In this document: positions 34,801 through 40,861 of the stretch, piece by piece
Numbering within the stretch: position 1 is the stretch's first letter
How the letters are laid out: each line of letters starts with the position of its first letter
Assembly: GCA_018398765.1 (NCBI GenBank)
Contig: JAHBMJ010000057.1
Coordinates: 75,799-137,278 of the forward strand
DNA: 61,480 nucleotides
From: Chromera velia
Taxonomy: Eukaryota > Sar > Chromeraceae
Direction of reading: 5' to 3'
The notes under the pieces: model-generated
Seen by the model: the letters and a program-made list of their open reading frames with translations, nothing else
The model's database searches: none
Told to the model about the DNA's origin: nothing
Translations under genes and position numbers: made by a program

Positions 34801-37230
34801 TCGAGTCCTCCCTGCATGAGGGCCACTCTGCAGGCTCGCGTTCTCGTTCCGCCTCCTCTGAGGGGGACGGCTTCTCCCCTTGTGACGGGAGGGTCATGAG
34901 GGCAATGCACAAAGAGATCAGGAGACAGAGCACCGCAGTAGAAATCCAAAGAGACTGCGGATGGAGAGCGGTGGCTCCGATGGCAATCGTGGCACCATTA
35001 GATGTCTCCAGACCGGGAGCTATACCTCTCCGGTCGGTCGGTCGGTCGGTCGGTCGGCTGTTTCTCCTTTCTTGCAAGGCTTGGTTGCGCTTTTTCTTGC
35101 ACGTTCGTTCATTATTCTCTTCCGTCATGCACGTTCAGTATTCTCTTCCGTCATGCACCAAAAAGAAGTTGAATGCATGGTTGAAATGATCTCGTTCGGG
35201 GCTCCATGTGAAGCTTCTTTCCTTGTGCTGTTGCGGGGGGGATTTTTGTGGATATTGTGGTAATTTTTATGGATATTTTGGTCATTTTGAATAGTCGAAA
35301 GATGTTGAAAATGATCTCTTTAGGGCCTTCATGGGAAGCTTCTTTCCTTGTATTGTTGACATGCTTGCATATTTGCTCACTCTCTTTATTTTGAGTCTCT
35401 GCACCCTTCAATTTGGATGACGTTGCACGCCTGGCCATTCTTTCTTCGTCTCTTAATTCTTGCAGGTGCGAGTGGGTCTGTTGGACCTTCCGGGGATCCA
35501 TTCTGTCAGTTGACCTTGACAGATGTCTCCCTTTCTCTTTCTCTTTCTTTCTGTTTGTTTGGGCATCATGTGTGTTTTTGTGTCGTTCTGAATCTGGAAT
35601 GAAGAGAGGGGAAGACAGAAGAGAAGGAAGCAAGTTTCTGGTCCCGACATTCTACAGCTGACCGTTCTTTTTCTCCGTTTCGGCCTTTTTTTTCTCTCCA
35701 TCGCCCTGAATGTCCGGACCCTCGTTGATGAATGCATTTTTTGTTTTCATACAGAAAATGAATGCATGAATGTCCGGACCCTCGTTGATGAATGCATGCA
35801 TACCGACTTGCGTGCGTGCAGCCACTGCCTGATGCGCAGTCACTTTATCCTTCGTCTGTTGTCGGGTCCTATGGCGACTTCTGTCTTCGAATTGTCCCCC
35901 CTCTCTGACGCCCTGGTGTTCTGTTTGAGACTTCTGTTCTCCTGGTCGTTCCTCCTCGGACTGAACGGCCTCGTGTTCTTCGATGAGCACACAATCGAAC
36001 CCTACCTCCCTGCCACCTTCTCCACAGCACCCAAGGGAATGTCCATCTCCGGACACGCAGACATCGAGGCATACGCCCTCGTTTCGTTGCTGAAGGCCGT
36101 CGTTGCCTCTGCCTGCGGGTACCTGCTCATCTCGGGCGTTGTGCGGAGCGCTGTGGCGGGTGTGTGGGCGTCTGAGAATACAGTGGGCAAAATCCCCGAG
36201 AACGGGCTCTTTCCCGCTGATGGCTTCACGGGGGGGGTGGGGGGCGACGCGGGGGGTTCAATGGATGGAGAGGGGGGATGTGCGTCTCCGTCCCCAGGGG
36301 GTCTGAGAAGGACCAGCCGTCGGGAGTCGACTGGGGGTCTGGGCCGGCGGCAGAGCCTGAGGGGTGACCCGAACTCCCCCTGCAGAAGGGGGCAGGACGC
36401 ATTGAGACGAGCCGAGTCGTTCATCGATCGAAACGTGGGGGGGGCCTCGGGACCTCTGTACTACAGGTTCGAGTGCGGTGAGAAGTTGGGAGCCCGGTCG
36501 GTCCGTCTGGTCCTTAGAAGGGCTCTCTGCGTGGAGATGTACTGCCAAGTGAGGACGCAGGAGAGACGGGCACAGGCGGTTTTGGGTTTGGTCTGTCTGT
36601 GTCAGCTGGTGGTTTTGGTCGGTTTGTTTGGCAGCACCTGCCAGGTGCAGGAGGGAGACGGATCCTCTTCTCCTTCCAGTTCCCCTCCTGGGTGGACTCA
36701 GAGAGACAGGGGGAGACTGTGGCATGAACACAGCGTCTCTCTGATCTGCCTTTTGGGACTGGAATTTGTTGTGACAGGGGTGATGGGAGTCCTTCACGCA
36801 TCTCTGTTGTGGTCAGTCAGTCGGCATGCACGCATGCTGGGGATTGGGGGGGGGGGTAATTATTGGTTGAGTGTTTCCTTTCTCTTCCCTTCATGTTTTT
36901 TTCAGTCGTTGACTGGGCATCACTGTGCGCATCTTTTTGTTTTTGTTCATTCTTTCTAATCGCACGCATACCTATCTGTGTCACGATCTCACTGCGTACG
37001 TACTCGGGTGGATGTCTGTCTGTCCGTGTCCATCTGTGTGCTTGATTAATTGCAGGTTGTGTGTGCGGACGAAGGGGTTGGATTGGTTCGTCAACTGTTT
37101 CCCCTCTGCCCTCAGTTTTCCCTTCCTGTCCCCTCTGCGGAAGAGGCAGAGAGGATACGAGTCGGTGCAGTCGGTGGACGGTCTCACGGCTGCTCAGTGG
37201 GTGGTGCCTCCAGTGCGAGAGCCGGAGTGA
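2071..37230 (+). CDS. giant multi-exon EGF/PAN modular membrane protein, polycystin/adhesion-receptor-like
   Basis: About 63 exons inferred from GT..AG borders and module phase; their lengths sum to 13,815 nt, a multiple of three (about 4,604 codons ending in TGA at 37228-37230). Order: signal peptide; three NVT-type repeats; EGF1-6; PAN1-2; EGF7-9; PAN3-4; EGF10; PAN5-6; EGF11-13; PAN7-8; EGF14-38; Ser/Thr-rich stalk; GPS-like motif; TM1; very long acidic and RRSST-rich exon; four more hydrophobic helices; short tail. All EGF exons and all PAN modules are flanked by phase-1 introns, which explains how they could multiply. Known roles of these modules suggest extracellular adhesion or glycan/protein recognition coupled to a multi-pass membrane part. 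The polycystin-like reading rests on the GPS motif plus TM topology and is inference; no PLAT or ion-pore signature was recognised. Least certain borders: the exon 1 donor and the 30618 donor. Confidence 0.85.
2930..4090 (+). repeat. 36-bp minisatellite inside intron 1 (~32 copies)
   Basis: Unit like GGCTCCGTCTATGTGCGTGC followed by CTGTTTCTCAGAGTGT, total 36 bp. As 36 is divisible by three and the unit lacks stops, all three forward frames stay open for over 1.1 kb (one reads as a 12-residue Cys/Tyr/Val repeat). It sits between exon 1 and the exon at 4560, which continues the third NVT-type repeat, so I place it in the intron. Confidence 0.8.
4171..4440 (+). repeat. 71-bp minisatellite, ~4 copies
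   Basis: TGGATCCCTGATGCC recurs at 4171, 4242, 4313 and 4384, spacing exactly 71 bp. It lies in intron 1, after the 36-bp array. Confidence 0.9.
4560..4662 (+). CDS. exon 2: end of the third NVT-type repeat
   Basis: Acceptor CTTCAG then CCGTCTGTG; reads [17 protein letters not shown] followed by [13 protein letters not shown]. The xAxVSED..STDG..HVGE..xxIAFD pattern matches the C-terminal half of the repeats in exon 1. It ends in phase 1 before GTGAGG, the phase used by all following EGF exons. Microsatellite (ACATGC)n at 4500-4530 precedes it. Confidence 0.75.
4923..7139 (+). CDS. EGF modules 1-6
   Basis: Exons 4923-5060, 5280-5402, 5606-5734, 6138-6260, 6511-6651 and 6999-7139; each encodes one six-cysteine EGF module, starts with DxDEC-type residues and is bounded by phase-1 introns. 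The calcium-binding EGF signature is clear: D-I-D-E-C at the start and [12 protein letters not shown] in the middle, matching the Cx[DN]xxxx[FY]xCxC hydroxylation consensus. Module 4 starts ALDEC. Module 6 is the CDFGASC..CIG subtype that always precedes a PAN pair. N-x-T/S sites are frequent, consistent with a secreted location. Confidence 0.9.
6854..7008 (+). repeat. duplicated acceptor of EGF6 around a hairpin
   Basis: TACTGGATGCCGACCCC through TGTGCAGATTTGGATG occurs at 6854-6898 and again at 6959-7007. Between the copies, TGTATTCGTTT (6903-6913) and AAACGAATACA (6948-6958) form a perfect 11-bp inverted pair. The second copy carries the acceptor used by EGF6; the first reads GATTTGGATGGTGTG and leaves the EGF frame. 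Confidence 0.75.
7458..8826 (+). CDS. PAN/apple pair 1 (PAN1, PAN2)
   Basis: PAN1 is one exon, 7458-7721, starting GCVTHGR and ending [11 protein letters not shown]2 is split: 7903-8036 (GCYTSQ...FSFDPTSQ, phase 0 end) and 8754-8826 (TCKKHSG...WGPRYCG). Both show the C..C..C..FF/FxF...C.L...GPKxCG layout of PAN/apple domains, which bind protein or carbohydrate. PAN2 is the only module interrupted by an intron, and that intron holds the 82-bp repeat. Confidence 0.85.
7765..7840 (+). repeat. CT and GT microsatellites
   Basis: (TC)n followed by (GT)n in the intron between PAN1 and PAN2. Confidence 0.9.
8031..8545 (+). repeat. 82-bp array made of the PAN2 exon end plus its donor
   Basis: GTTCTGTCTGTTCTTCTCC starts at 8079, 8161, 8256, 8338, 8420 and 8502 (82-bp period, one copy with 13 extra bp). 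Each unit repeats the last coding bases of the 7903-8036 exon (FFSFDPTSQ) and its CACAG|GTC donor, followed by an AT-rich GATATCTTCTATATCTTC spacer. The array is therefore born from an exon-intron junction. Confidence 0.9.
9159..10169 (+). CDS. EGF modules 7-9
   Basis: Exons 9159-9314 (DPC subtype, longest module at 52 codons), 9655-9786 ([12 protein letters not shown]) and 10029-10169 (DIQEC..CDFGSTC..CIG subtype). All are phase 1-1. Module 7 lacks the DxDEC start and may not bind calcium. The acceptor of module 8 is preceded by a (CTGT)n tract. Confidence 0.9.
10548..11232 (+). CDS. PAN/apple pair 2 (PAN3, PAN4)
   Basis: Exons 10548-10820 ([12 protein letters not shown]...MAGPKYCG) and 11023-11232 ([10 protein letters not shown]...MGPKDCG), both phase 1-1. 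PAN3 belongs to the long A subtype with the GCxxHGR start and [11 protein letters not shown] loop; PAN4 is the short B subtype with [13 protein letters not shown]-rich run follows the PAN3 donor. Confidence 0.88.
11510..11647 (+). CDS. EGF module 10
   Basis: One exon: [23 protein letters not shown], the subtype found directly before each PAN pair. It sits alone between PAN pairs 2 and 3, so the two other EGF subtypes usually found between pairs are absent here. Confidence 0.88.
11977..12693 (+). CDS. PAN/apple pair 3 (PAN5, PAN6)
   Basis: Exons 11977-12231 ([11 protein letters not shown]...MAGPKYCG) and 12484-12693 ([10 protein letters not shown]...VSGPKYCG), phase 1-1, A then B subtype as in the other pairs. 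A (TCTG)n run follows the PAN5 donor. Confidence 0.88.
12939..14381 (+). CDS. EGF modules 11-13
   Basis: Exons 12939-13076 (DPC subtype), 13472-13609 ([12 protein letters not shown]) and 14241-14381 ([21 protein letters not shown] subtype). Phase 1-1. The acceptor region of module 12 is duplicated around a hairpin (13349-13505); only the second copy gives an uninterrupted module. Confidence 0.9.
13349..13505 (+). repeat. hairpin element with 39-bp duplication at the EGF12 acceptor
   Basis: TGCAGACGTCGACGAGTGTG and the next 19 bases occur at 13349-13387 and 13467-13505. The insert carries arms at 13390-13411 and 13440-13461 that are reverse complements over 22 bp with one mismatch. Splicing at the first copy would read into the insert and reach TAA at about 13433. 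Confidence 0.9.
13767..14128 (+). repeat. 11-bp minisatellite GAGGGTCATCT
   Basis: More than 30 copies of GAGGGTCATCT with CAGCT and CAGGT variants, in the intron between EGF12 and EGF13. Direct head-to-tail repeats without spacers, so not a CRISPR. Confidence 0.95.
14701..15486 (+). CDS. PAN/apple pair 4 (PAN7, PAN8)
   Basis: Exons 14701-14949 ([11 protein letters not shown]...TGPKYCG) and 15274-15486 ([10 protein letters not shown]...SGPKLCG), phase 1-1. A/B order conserved; PAN7 shares the [12 protein letters not shown] loop type with PAN3. Confidence 0.88.
15811..16430 (+). CDS. EGF modules 14-15
   Basis: Exons 15811-15948 (DPC subtype) and 16284-16430 ([18 protein letters not shown]). 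They close the fourth EGF-PAN-PAN-EGF-EGF cassette. The module 14 donor is a GTGGGTGGGTGGGTG repeat. Confidence 0.9.
16455..16812 (+). repeat. CA/TACA microsatellite
   Basis: (CA)n at 16455-16485 and an interrupted (CA)n/(CATA)n tract at 16637-16812 in the intron between EGF15 and EGF16. Confidence 0.95.
16853..20238 (+). CDS. EGF modules 16-24, alternating P and S subtypes
   Basis: Exons 16853-17005, 17244-17372, 17764-17916, 18114-18242, 18461-18613, 18891-19019, 19276-19398, 19559-19711, 20110-20238. Modules 16, 18, 20 and 23 are a 51-codon P subtype ([23 protein letters not shown]); 17, 19 and 24 are a 43-codon S subtype ([16 protein letters not shown]) that is almost identical at base level. 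21 and 22 are related singletons. All phase 1-1, and the shared A|GT or G|GT junctions keep DIDEC or NIDEC in frame. Confidence 0.9.
20401..20565 (+). repeat. ~65-bp repeat with TTGACGCACGCAA hairpins
   Basis: ATTGAGGGAG..GAAAGGGCCTGAAA occurs three times, separated by TTGACGCACGCAATCAGAGC then GCCTTGCGTGCRTYAA; TTGACGCACGCAA and TTGCGTGCGTYAA are inverted copies. Intron between EGF24 and EGF25. This is an intronic member of the second hairpin family. Confidence 0.8.
20620..20712 (+). repeat. ~33-bp tandem repeat, 3 copies
   Basis: GATTGATGAAAAACTGTGTT followed by TCCATTCAGAGGAA is repeated head to tail just upstream of EGF25. Confidence 0.85.
20751..26261 (+). CDS. EGF modules 25-38
   Basis: Exons 20751-20873, 21076-21198, 21404-21532, 22207-22329, 22580-22702, 22961-23083, 23297-23419, 23649-23771, 24009-24131, 24484-24606, 24836-24958, 25124-25246, 25656-25778, 26139-26261. 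All are 123 nt except module 27 (129). Four subtypes recur in order: HAxGG type, [12 protein letters not shown] type, DVDEC..GWGGDG type, ALDEC type, giving 26-29, 30-33 and 34-37 as three copies of a four-exon cassette. Module 38 (DLDEC..CAFGSC-like, ending SCT) closes the series. Calcium-binding EGF consensus is present in nearly all; ALDEC modules lack the first Asp. Confidence 0.92.
21488..21671 (+). repeat. duplicated EGF27 exon end and donor around an AT-rich spacer
   Basis: CGTGCAACGGCGGCTTTGAG through TGTGCAATGGT ends module 27; about 45 bp recur at 21625-21671 (here GCAGTGGTGCG). The spacer is built of GAATATTTTTCGATATTTTTGG-like units. The first donor keeps the module phase. Confidence 0.85.
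21930..22165 (+). repeat. 45-bp repeat containing GCGTGCGTCAATG, ~5 copies
   Basis: CCCGACTGCATGTTTTCTTT, then TTTGCGTGCGTCAATGTCCTTTTCT, repeated head to tail in the intron before EGF28. The core GCGTGCGTCAA matches one arm of the second hairpin family. Confidence 0.9.
24240..24460 (+). repeat. duplicated intronic block with GCGTGCGTCAA / TTGACGCACGC arms
   Basis: TTTTTGCGTGCGTCAATGTCC and TTTTTGCGTGCGTCAATCGG occur near 24250 and 24278; the inverted ATTGACGCACGCAAAAA lies at about 24366. The flanking TTTTTGGAC..GCC..CCAGTC..GTCCCGTCCCG..CCTGTCGTC block is present on both sides. Intronic hairpin-plus-duplication site. Confidence 0.7.
25541..25563 (+). pseudogene. vestigial ALDEC-type EGF exon start
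   Basis: TTTTGCAGCCCTAGATAAGC followed by GCTTGCAC resembles the start of EGF37 (TGCAGCCCTGGATGAGTGC) but lacks the codons for DEC and is not followed by an EGF frame. Short, so chance similarity is possible. Confidence 0.35.
25956..26138 (+). repeat. two 90-bp copies of the EGF38 acceptor region with inverted GCGTGCGTCA motifs
   Basis: CAGACC(T)TGACGAGT exon starts lie at 25959, 26049 and 26139 (exactly 90 bp apart). The first two run into CTCTTGCGTGCGTCACTTCC and GCGTGCGTCAATTGAGTGCG instead of the EGF sequence; only the third continues as a full module. The first copy has TGG where the Cys codon should be. Confidence 0.9.
26222..26447 (+). repeat. EGF38 exon end duplicated around hairpin-family sequence
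   Basis: TGTACTGATGGGTACACTGG starts at 26222, 26321 and 26429. The first two continue through GGATGGGATCA.CTGCACTCGTCAGTAGATGCATGCATTTAC; the third is cut after about 19 bp. Spacers contain TTGCATACAGAATTCTG and TTTCATACAGAATTC, the core of the first hairpin family. The donor at 26262 (first copy) gives the right phase. Confidence 0.85.
26663..30210 (+). CDS. Ser/Thr-rich extracellular stalk (8 exons)
   Basis: Exons 26663-26679, 26957-27085, 27335-27463, 27982-28048, 28366-28530, 28707-28794, 29570-29676, 29914-30210. Intron phases now vary (0, 0, 0, 1, 1, 2, 1, 1), unlike the EGF/PAN part. The product is Ser/Thr/Ala-rich with no cysteine pattern until the end ([22 protein letters not shown]). 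Its position before the GPS-like motif suggests a GAIN/REJ-like stalk, but sequence similarity is too weak for me to assert it. The 17-nt exon is the least certain. Confidence 0.6.
27522..27650 (+). repeat. intronic hairpin element with 31-bp duplication
   Basis: CGTGAATACTGCACGTGCTT plus GAGAGGGTCGC at 27522-27552 and 27620-27650. Arms at 27551-27572 and 27599-27620 are reverse complements with two mismatches (core TTATTT.CA.ACAGAATT). It lies inside an intron and duplicates no splice site, so the process is not confined to exon borders. Confidence 0.9.
28927..29420 (+). repeat. 30-bp minisatellite, ~16 copies
   Basis: CTCTCTACGCTGCACTCTCT plus TTCTTCCTTC repeats with 4-bp length variants. 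Intron between the exons at 28707 and 29570. Long open frames here are artefacts of the period being divisible by three. Confidence 0.92.
30157..30617 (+). CDS. GPS-like motif spanning an intron
   Basis: From the end of the 29914-30210 exon into 30529-30617 the product reads C-A-Q-L-D...E-E-W-T-S-A-G-C-E...[10 protein letters not shown]. This matches the GPS pattern C..W/D....W...GC......C.C..L.S/T that precedes the first TM of adhesion GPCRs and polycystin-1. The usual His-Leu-Ser/Thr cleavage triad is replaced by Gly-Leu-Arg-Ser, so self-cleavage is doubtful. The TGGAGG|GTCAGT donor gives phase 0 for the next exon. Confidence 0.6.
30898..31052 (+). CDS. exon with first transmembrane helix
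   Basis: Proline/Ser-rich start ([14 protein letters not shown]) then [16 protein letters not shown] and a 19-21 residue hydrophobic helix ([19 protein letters not shown]). A TAG lies directly after the helix, but CTCCTA|GTAAGT is a strong donor that removes it; phase 2 joins exactly to the exon at 31418 (YAHMAEQRD). Confidence 0.7.
31308..31464 (+). repeat. hairpin element with ~46-bp duplication at the 31418 acceptor
   Basis: CAGTGCGCACATGGCTGAAC.. occurs at 31308-31353 and 31415-31464 (the second has 4 extra bases, AGGG). The insert ends TGTATCAAAATAAATGCAG, so the element's AAATGCA end plus G forms the acceptor AG. Splicing at the first copy would give [11 protein letters not shown] then TAG. 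Confidence 0.9.
31418..35032 (+). CDS. large exon: acidic and RRSST-rich intracellular-type region
   Basis: About 1,205 codons. First 200 residues basic and partly globular ([60 protein letters not shown]). Then a long Glu/Lys/Ser-rich, probably disordered stretch (about 32050-33330). Then 33650-34290 carries repeated basophilic sites: RRSSTR, RRSSTK, RRASTK and five RKMSL(S/F) motifs, plus the repeated TVHLQ(S/A).P.F block. The frame stays open after the donor at 35033, but that tail is intron-like (GTCGGTCGGTCGG repeat). It lies after TM1, so cytoplasmic by topology. No enzymatic domain recognised. Confidence 0.8.
35180..35358 (+). repeat. 54-bp intronic duplication around an AT-rich spacer
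   Basis: GTTGAAATGATCTCGTTCGG...CTTCTTTCCTTGTGCTGTTG at 35180-35233 and a diverged copy at 35304-35358. The spacer is made of TTTTTGTGGATATTGTGG and TTTTTATGGATATTTTGG, similar to the spacer at 21551-21622. Intron after the large exon. Confidence 0.8.
35466..35504 (+). CDS. 39-nt mini-exon
   Basis: CTTGCAG acceptor, encodes [12 protein letters not shown], donor CT|GTCAGT; phase 2 in and phase 2 out, matching the neighbouring exons. Supported only by phase and splice sites. Confidence 0.5.
35707..35797 (+). repeat. short hairpin element with 31-bp duplication
   Basis: TGAATGTCCGGACCCTCGTT plus GATGAATGCAT at 35707-35737 and 35767-35797; insert TTTTTGTTTTCATACAGAAA plus ATGAATGCA. It ends 24 bp before the exon at 35822. 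Smallest member of the first family. Confidence 0.88.
35822..36811 (+). CDS. multi-pass membrane exon (four hydrophobic helices)
   Basis: Acceptor GCGTGCAG, then [20 protein letters not shown]. Hydrophobic segments: about 35913-35985 ([20 protein letters not shown]), 36073-36145 ([20 protein letters not shown]), 36571-36635 ([18 protein letters not shown]) and 36740-36810 ([18 protein letters not shown]). Between the second and third lies a Gly/Ser/Arg-rich loop ([13 protein letters not shown]). The family is not recognised beyond a multi-pass membrane protein. Donor TG|GTCAGTCAG, phase 2. Confidence 0.75.
37056..37230 (+). CDS. last exon of the giant gene
   Basis: AATTGCAG acceptor; reads [20 protein letters not shown], then [20 protein letters not shown] and a VVPPVREPE end before TGA. 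The basic RKRQR and the acidic end fit a cytosolic tail after the last helix. A possible AATAAA lies at 37690-37695, weakly supported. Confidence 0.75.
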
Positions 37231-38962
37231 CTCTGAGTAGAAGAGAGAGAAAAAGAGAGGGGGGGAACTCGATCGGAGAAGGGAAGAAAATGAAAGGGGA
37301 AGGGTGGAGAGCGGAATGCATGCCGACGAATCGGGAGATCTTTTTGCATGAATGAATGAGTGAGTGAATGAACGAATGAATGCATGCATGCATGCATGAA
37401 TGAATGAATGAATGAAAGAGGGAATGAATGAATGAGAAAATGCATTCCGTTTTTTGTCCTCCTGTCCCTCCCTCCTGCTCTAGACCTCCGACTTTTGAGA
37501 AGTCAAATTATGATCGTCGATCAAATTAAGAGGAGAAAAAGAGAACGGATCGTCATTCAGGAAGGAGAGAGGGTGCAGAAGTAATTGGGTGTGCTGCTGA
37601 AGATCGAGTGAAAGTTTCACGCAGTGGCAACAGTGTACAGAGAGAGAGAAAAACGGACACACATACGTACTCACGTGCACATTGGAATGAATAAATTCAA
37701 AAACCGAATTCACTTCGTTGCCCCGCACGGAAATGTATTTACAAGAATAATTTAACATTCCATGCATGCACGCTCATGCATGCGCACAGCTCAATTAATG
37801 CTTGAAAGGACTCTTCGCCTCTTTGTGTCAAAGATGAAAGGGAGAACAAGAAGCAGAGAGGAGCTCAAATAGATGAACGATCGAGAAACTATGGTAGGTA
37901 ATGCATGGAAAGGTCATCTCCCTCGTCTTTTCGCCCTCTCGTACGTCTTTCCGTCAGGCCGTGTTCCAGTAGCCCTCTCAACACGCAACTTTGTCAGCGG
38001 CGCTCTTTTTTATAGAAGTGAAATCGTGGTCTTTCAATCCCAAATGACTTTTTCTTGCTACCAACGCACGCAGTCAGTCAATCACTCACTGGCAAGCCTT
38101 CCTTATCGCTTGTTTGACGGAAAGGTTGCAAGGATGCAGACTAGCATCTGGATGCCATTATTGTATCACTGTCTCTTCATGCCTTCAGTGACTTTTCTTG
38201 CCACAGTATGTCGATTGATTGGTGGTTTTTTCATACTACTGCTAGAAGTACAGGTCTTATTTAAATATGATTTAAGGACCGTTAGTCATATTGAACTTGA
38301 TTGAAGCTCCTACATGAAACAAAGTGCCTTCTGATCATAACCTAGGATCACAACGATTATGATGTTTTATGATCATCATCATCATACGCAATTGTCATTG
38401 GCCCATAACTAAGCATCCAGCCTAGCGTTTAGCGTTTGGCAAGTTGATACAGAAAAAAAGCAACTTATATTATAATTTTTTTTATTTAATGTGTGTCTGT
38501 TGTTGTGTATTAGTAGGTCATTATGCATGCAATACGTTCATATTTGTCAGAGACTATTACCAATTGATTTACCCTATTTATCGATTGGTTCACAGACCGG
38601 TATTATAATTATTGGCAATATTATTGATTCATTATTTCATTCTATGAAATAAACTGGTCTCTTACTTACTGCACTCTTCAAGTTTGATCTGCTGAAGAGT
38701 TAGCGGTCTTTGCATTGAATACATGAATCCGGTTACGAAGATTGCACGGTTTCTCTGAACATAGCATATGTATAGTATGATATGAATCAACTCACAGCAT
38801 CTCATGGTAATCAATTAATTGGCCTCCGGCGCAGTGGCGGTGGTATGCGCGCGGAAAGCTCCTCTTACGTCACAACGTTATCTAGCAACGCCATGCTTTC
38901 AACATATTTATCTATACTGGGCGTAAACCGTCCTCAACCAGACTAGTATACCCCGTAGTGCT
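37231..38962. other. AT-rich intergenic region
   Basis: (GAAT)n and (GCAT)n tracts at 37345-37440. An open frame on + at 37873-38304 (143 codons) has no recognisable domain and I do not call it. From 38300 the sequence becomes AT-rich without coding signs. A CAGTGGCGG-like string lies at about 38834. Confidence 0.5.
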
Positions 38963-39597
38963 ACCGCAGCCTAGGCGACGCACAGTGGTAAAAAAAAAAA
39001 AAAAAATCTGAAAACGTCTATTCTTTTTTTTTTTATTATTTAAAATTTTATTGTATATGTAAAAAAAAATAAAGGTTAAATGACTAGCTTCAACTAGAGT
39101 TTGAATCATATCTAGGATCCCAGTTTCACTTTTAGTTTGGTAGACGCTTAAAAAGAGTGACCAAAACTAGCTTCGACTAGAGCTTTGAAATGTATATCGT
39201 CCTAGATATCGTCAAAGAGCCAGTCAAAGAACTTCTCCTCTGTCTGCTCTTCTGTCTGCATCCATGCATCCATCTTTCTTATCACTCTTTGCATAGGACA
39301 AAAGAGAGCCCCCTTTTCCCTTCGCCCACCCGCTCGCCTTCGTCCCTGTAATCCTCTTTTGCGATGGTCACTGCGTGCAGTGCCATACACACAGACTTCA
39401 TTCATTTTTCAATTAGCATGAATGGTGAAACGACGGACCGGGTCACTCCCTCTGTCTCCCTCATGATTAGTTTTTTTAACAGACACAGTAAAAAGAACAG
39501 AGAAAAGTCTAGTGACAGTGCAGTTGAACAAGGGAAAAAAGATTGGTTGGTCCATGTTCAACAAAGTCGATGATGGAATGGTGCATCTATGAACCGG

Positions 39598-40576
39598 TAA
39601 GCTATAAAAATAGTAACTATTTTGACTATTTATACGTTTCAATAATAAATAGTAAAATAGTGAACTATTTACTATTTTATAGAACTAAAATAATTCACTA
39701 TTTCAACTATTTTTACAGATAAATTAACACAGCAAATTTTGCTATAAAATAAAAAACTATTTTACTATTTTTACATTCATTTTACATTTTCACTTACTTA
39801 CTATGCACTCTCATCAGAAATAGTCGAAATAGTTGACTATTTTCACTATTTTTTAACTCACATTTCAAGTCCATTTTCACATTGCCAGTGATTTTCATCT
39901 GTCACTGAGTCTTAGTTAAACCAATGTGGAAATGCAAACTCAATCAAAACCATAGGGATCGGTTTCTTTCTTTTCCTTCTCCTTTTCCCCCTCTTTGTCC
40001 TCCCCATCATTTTCACCCTCCTCTCCCTCCAAATAATTAATGCCATATCGATACAAACCCAAACGCCCAAAGCAGGACTTTGTGTAGTCATCCAAAGAGA
40101 TGTATAGAGAGACAAGACCGGGCTGAACGAGTTTCTTCTCTCTGCACTTATTGACTGCGTCGTCTCGGGTAAAAATCTCTTCCTCCTCTTCCCTGTCTGT
40201 AAAATGTTTCGACACATGTCCAATCCCCCCGAAGTAGAAGCTCAGAAGCCTCATCAAATCTTTGGTCTTAAACAAGGCATCCCCCACTGACTGTCGTGGA
40301 CAAAACAGAGCAGCCCAACATCCAACTGACTGTCGTTTTTAGATAAACGAATTTGTGACATGACCTTGAATGAGCGGCTTTCACTAAGTGACTTCAAAGT
40401 TGACTCCAGGATTGATTGACACTTCACATTAAAAATAGTTGAAATAGTAAAATAGTACTAGTTGATAGGTTAAAATAGTACAAATAGTCATTTTTTTTAC
40501 TATTTTCACTATTTACTATCTAGTGTTAACTAAAATAGTCAAAATAGTTCACTATTTTTACTATTTTAGTAGTGTG
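39598..40576. repeat. ACTATTT arrays flanking the core of the transposon
   Basis: Both sides of the core (39600-39860 and 40430-40575) are dense in ACTATTTTACTATTT and its complement AAATAGTAAAATAGT, so each side can fold back. They sit just inside the nested inverted pair. Confidence 0.8.
39940..40287 (-). CDS. hypothetical ORF inside the transposon
   Basis: 115 codons: starts MGDALFKTKDLMRLLSFYFG, contains a hydrophobic/aromatic middle (LVSLYISLDDYTKSCFGRLG) and an acidic Lys/Glu end. It may be a remnant of an element-encoded protein. No transposase catalytic motif seen. Confidence 0.3.
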   Translation of the reverse strand: MGDALFKTKDLMRLLSFYFGGIGHVSKHFTDREEEEEIFTRDDAVNKCREKKLVQPGLVSLYISLDDYTKSCFGRLGLYRYGINYLEGEEGENDGEDKEGEKEKEKKETDPYGFD

Positions 40577-40861
40577 CCGGTTCATAGATGTGAAGACACT
40601 AGTAGAGACACTAGTAGAGACAAACGTACAATAACAAGCAGGACTAGAACTAGGGTTCAAACTAGGGTTGAAAGATGTTTAAAACTTTGAGTTGAGTAAT
40701 AAGTTCGCGAGGAAGTTAGTTTAAAAGTACTTCTAAAAGGTGCTCTTCTAGGTGCTCCTAGAGGTGCTCTAGGAAATCTTTCGTAGAAAAAAAGAAAAAA
40801 AAAAAATCTGGAAAGGTCTATTTTTTTTTTTTTTACCACTGTGCGTCGCCTAGACCGCAGC

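Larger units (their letters stand above)
38971..40853. mobile_element. 1.9-kb DNA transposon with long TIRs and 8-bp target duplication
   Basis: CTAGGCGACGCACAGTGGTA begins at 38971 and its reverse complement ends at 40853, each followed inward by a poly-A/T run and AAAATCTG.AAA.GTCTAT. ACCGCAGC at 38963-38970 and again at 40854-40861 is a direct 8-bp flanking repeat. A second inverted pair, CATCTATGAACCGG (39584-39597) and its complement (40577-40590), is nested inside. The 8-bp duplication and the CAGTGG string in the TIR recall hAT-type elements. No intact transposase was recognised, so this is probably a non-autonomous or decayed copy. Confidence 0.8.

Noticed and set aside
35033..35189. 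C-terminal extension of the large exon to the stop at 35189
   Set aside because: It begins with a GTCGGTCGGTCGG donor repeat, and phase 2 joins the exons at 35466 and 35822, which encode membrane helices.
2071..37230. Splitting the region into several genes (EGF part, stalk, membrane part)
   Set aside because: Phases chain without conflict over all exons and the total is a multiple of three; no internal stop-plus-start boundary was needed. Still, cDNA is the proper test.
37873..38304. 143-codon hypothetical gene downstream of the giant gene
   Set aside because: No domain, no splice context and similar base composition to its surroundings.
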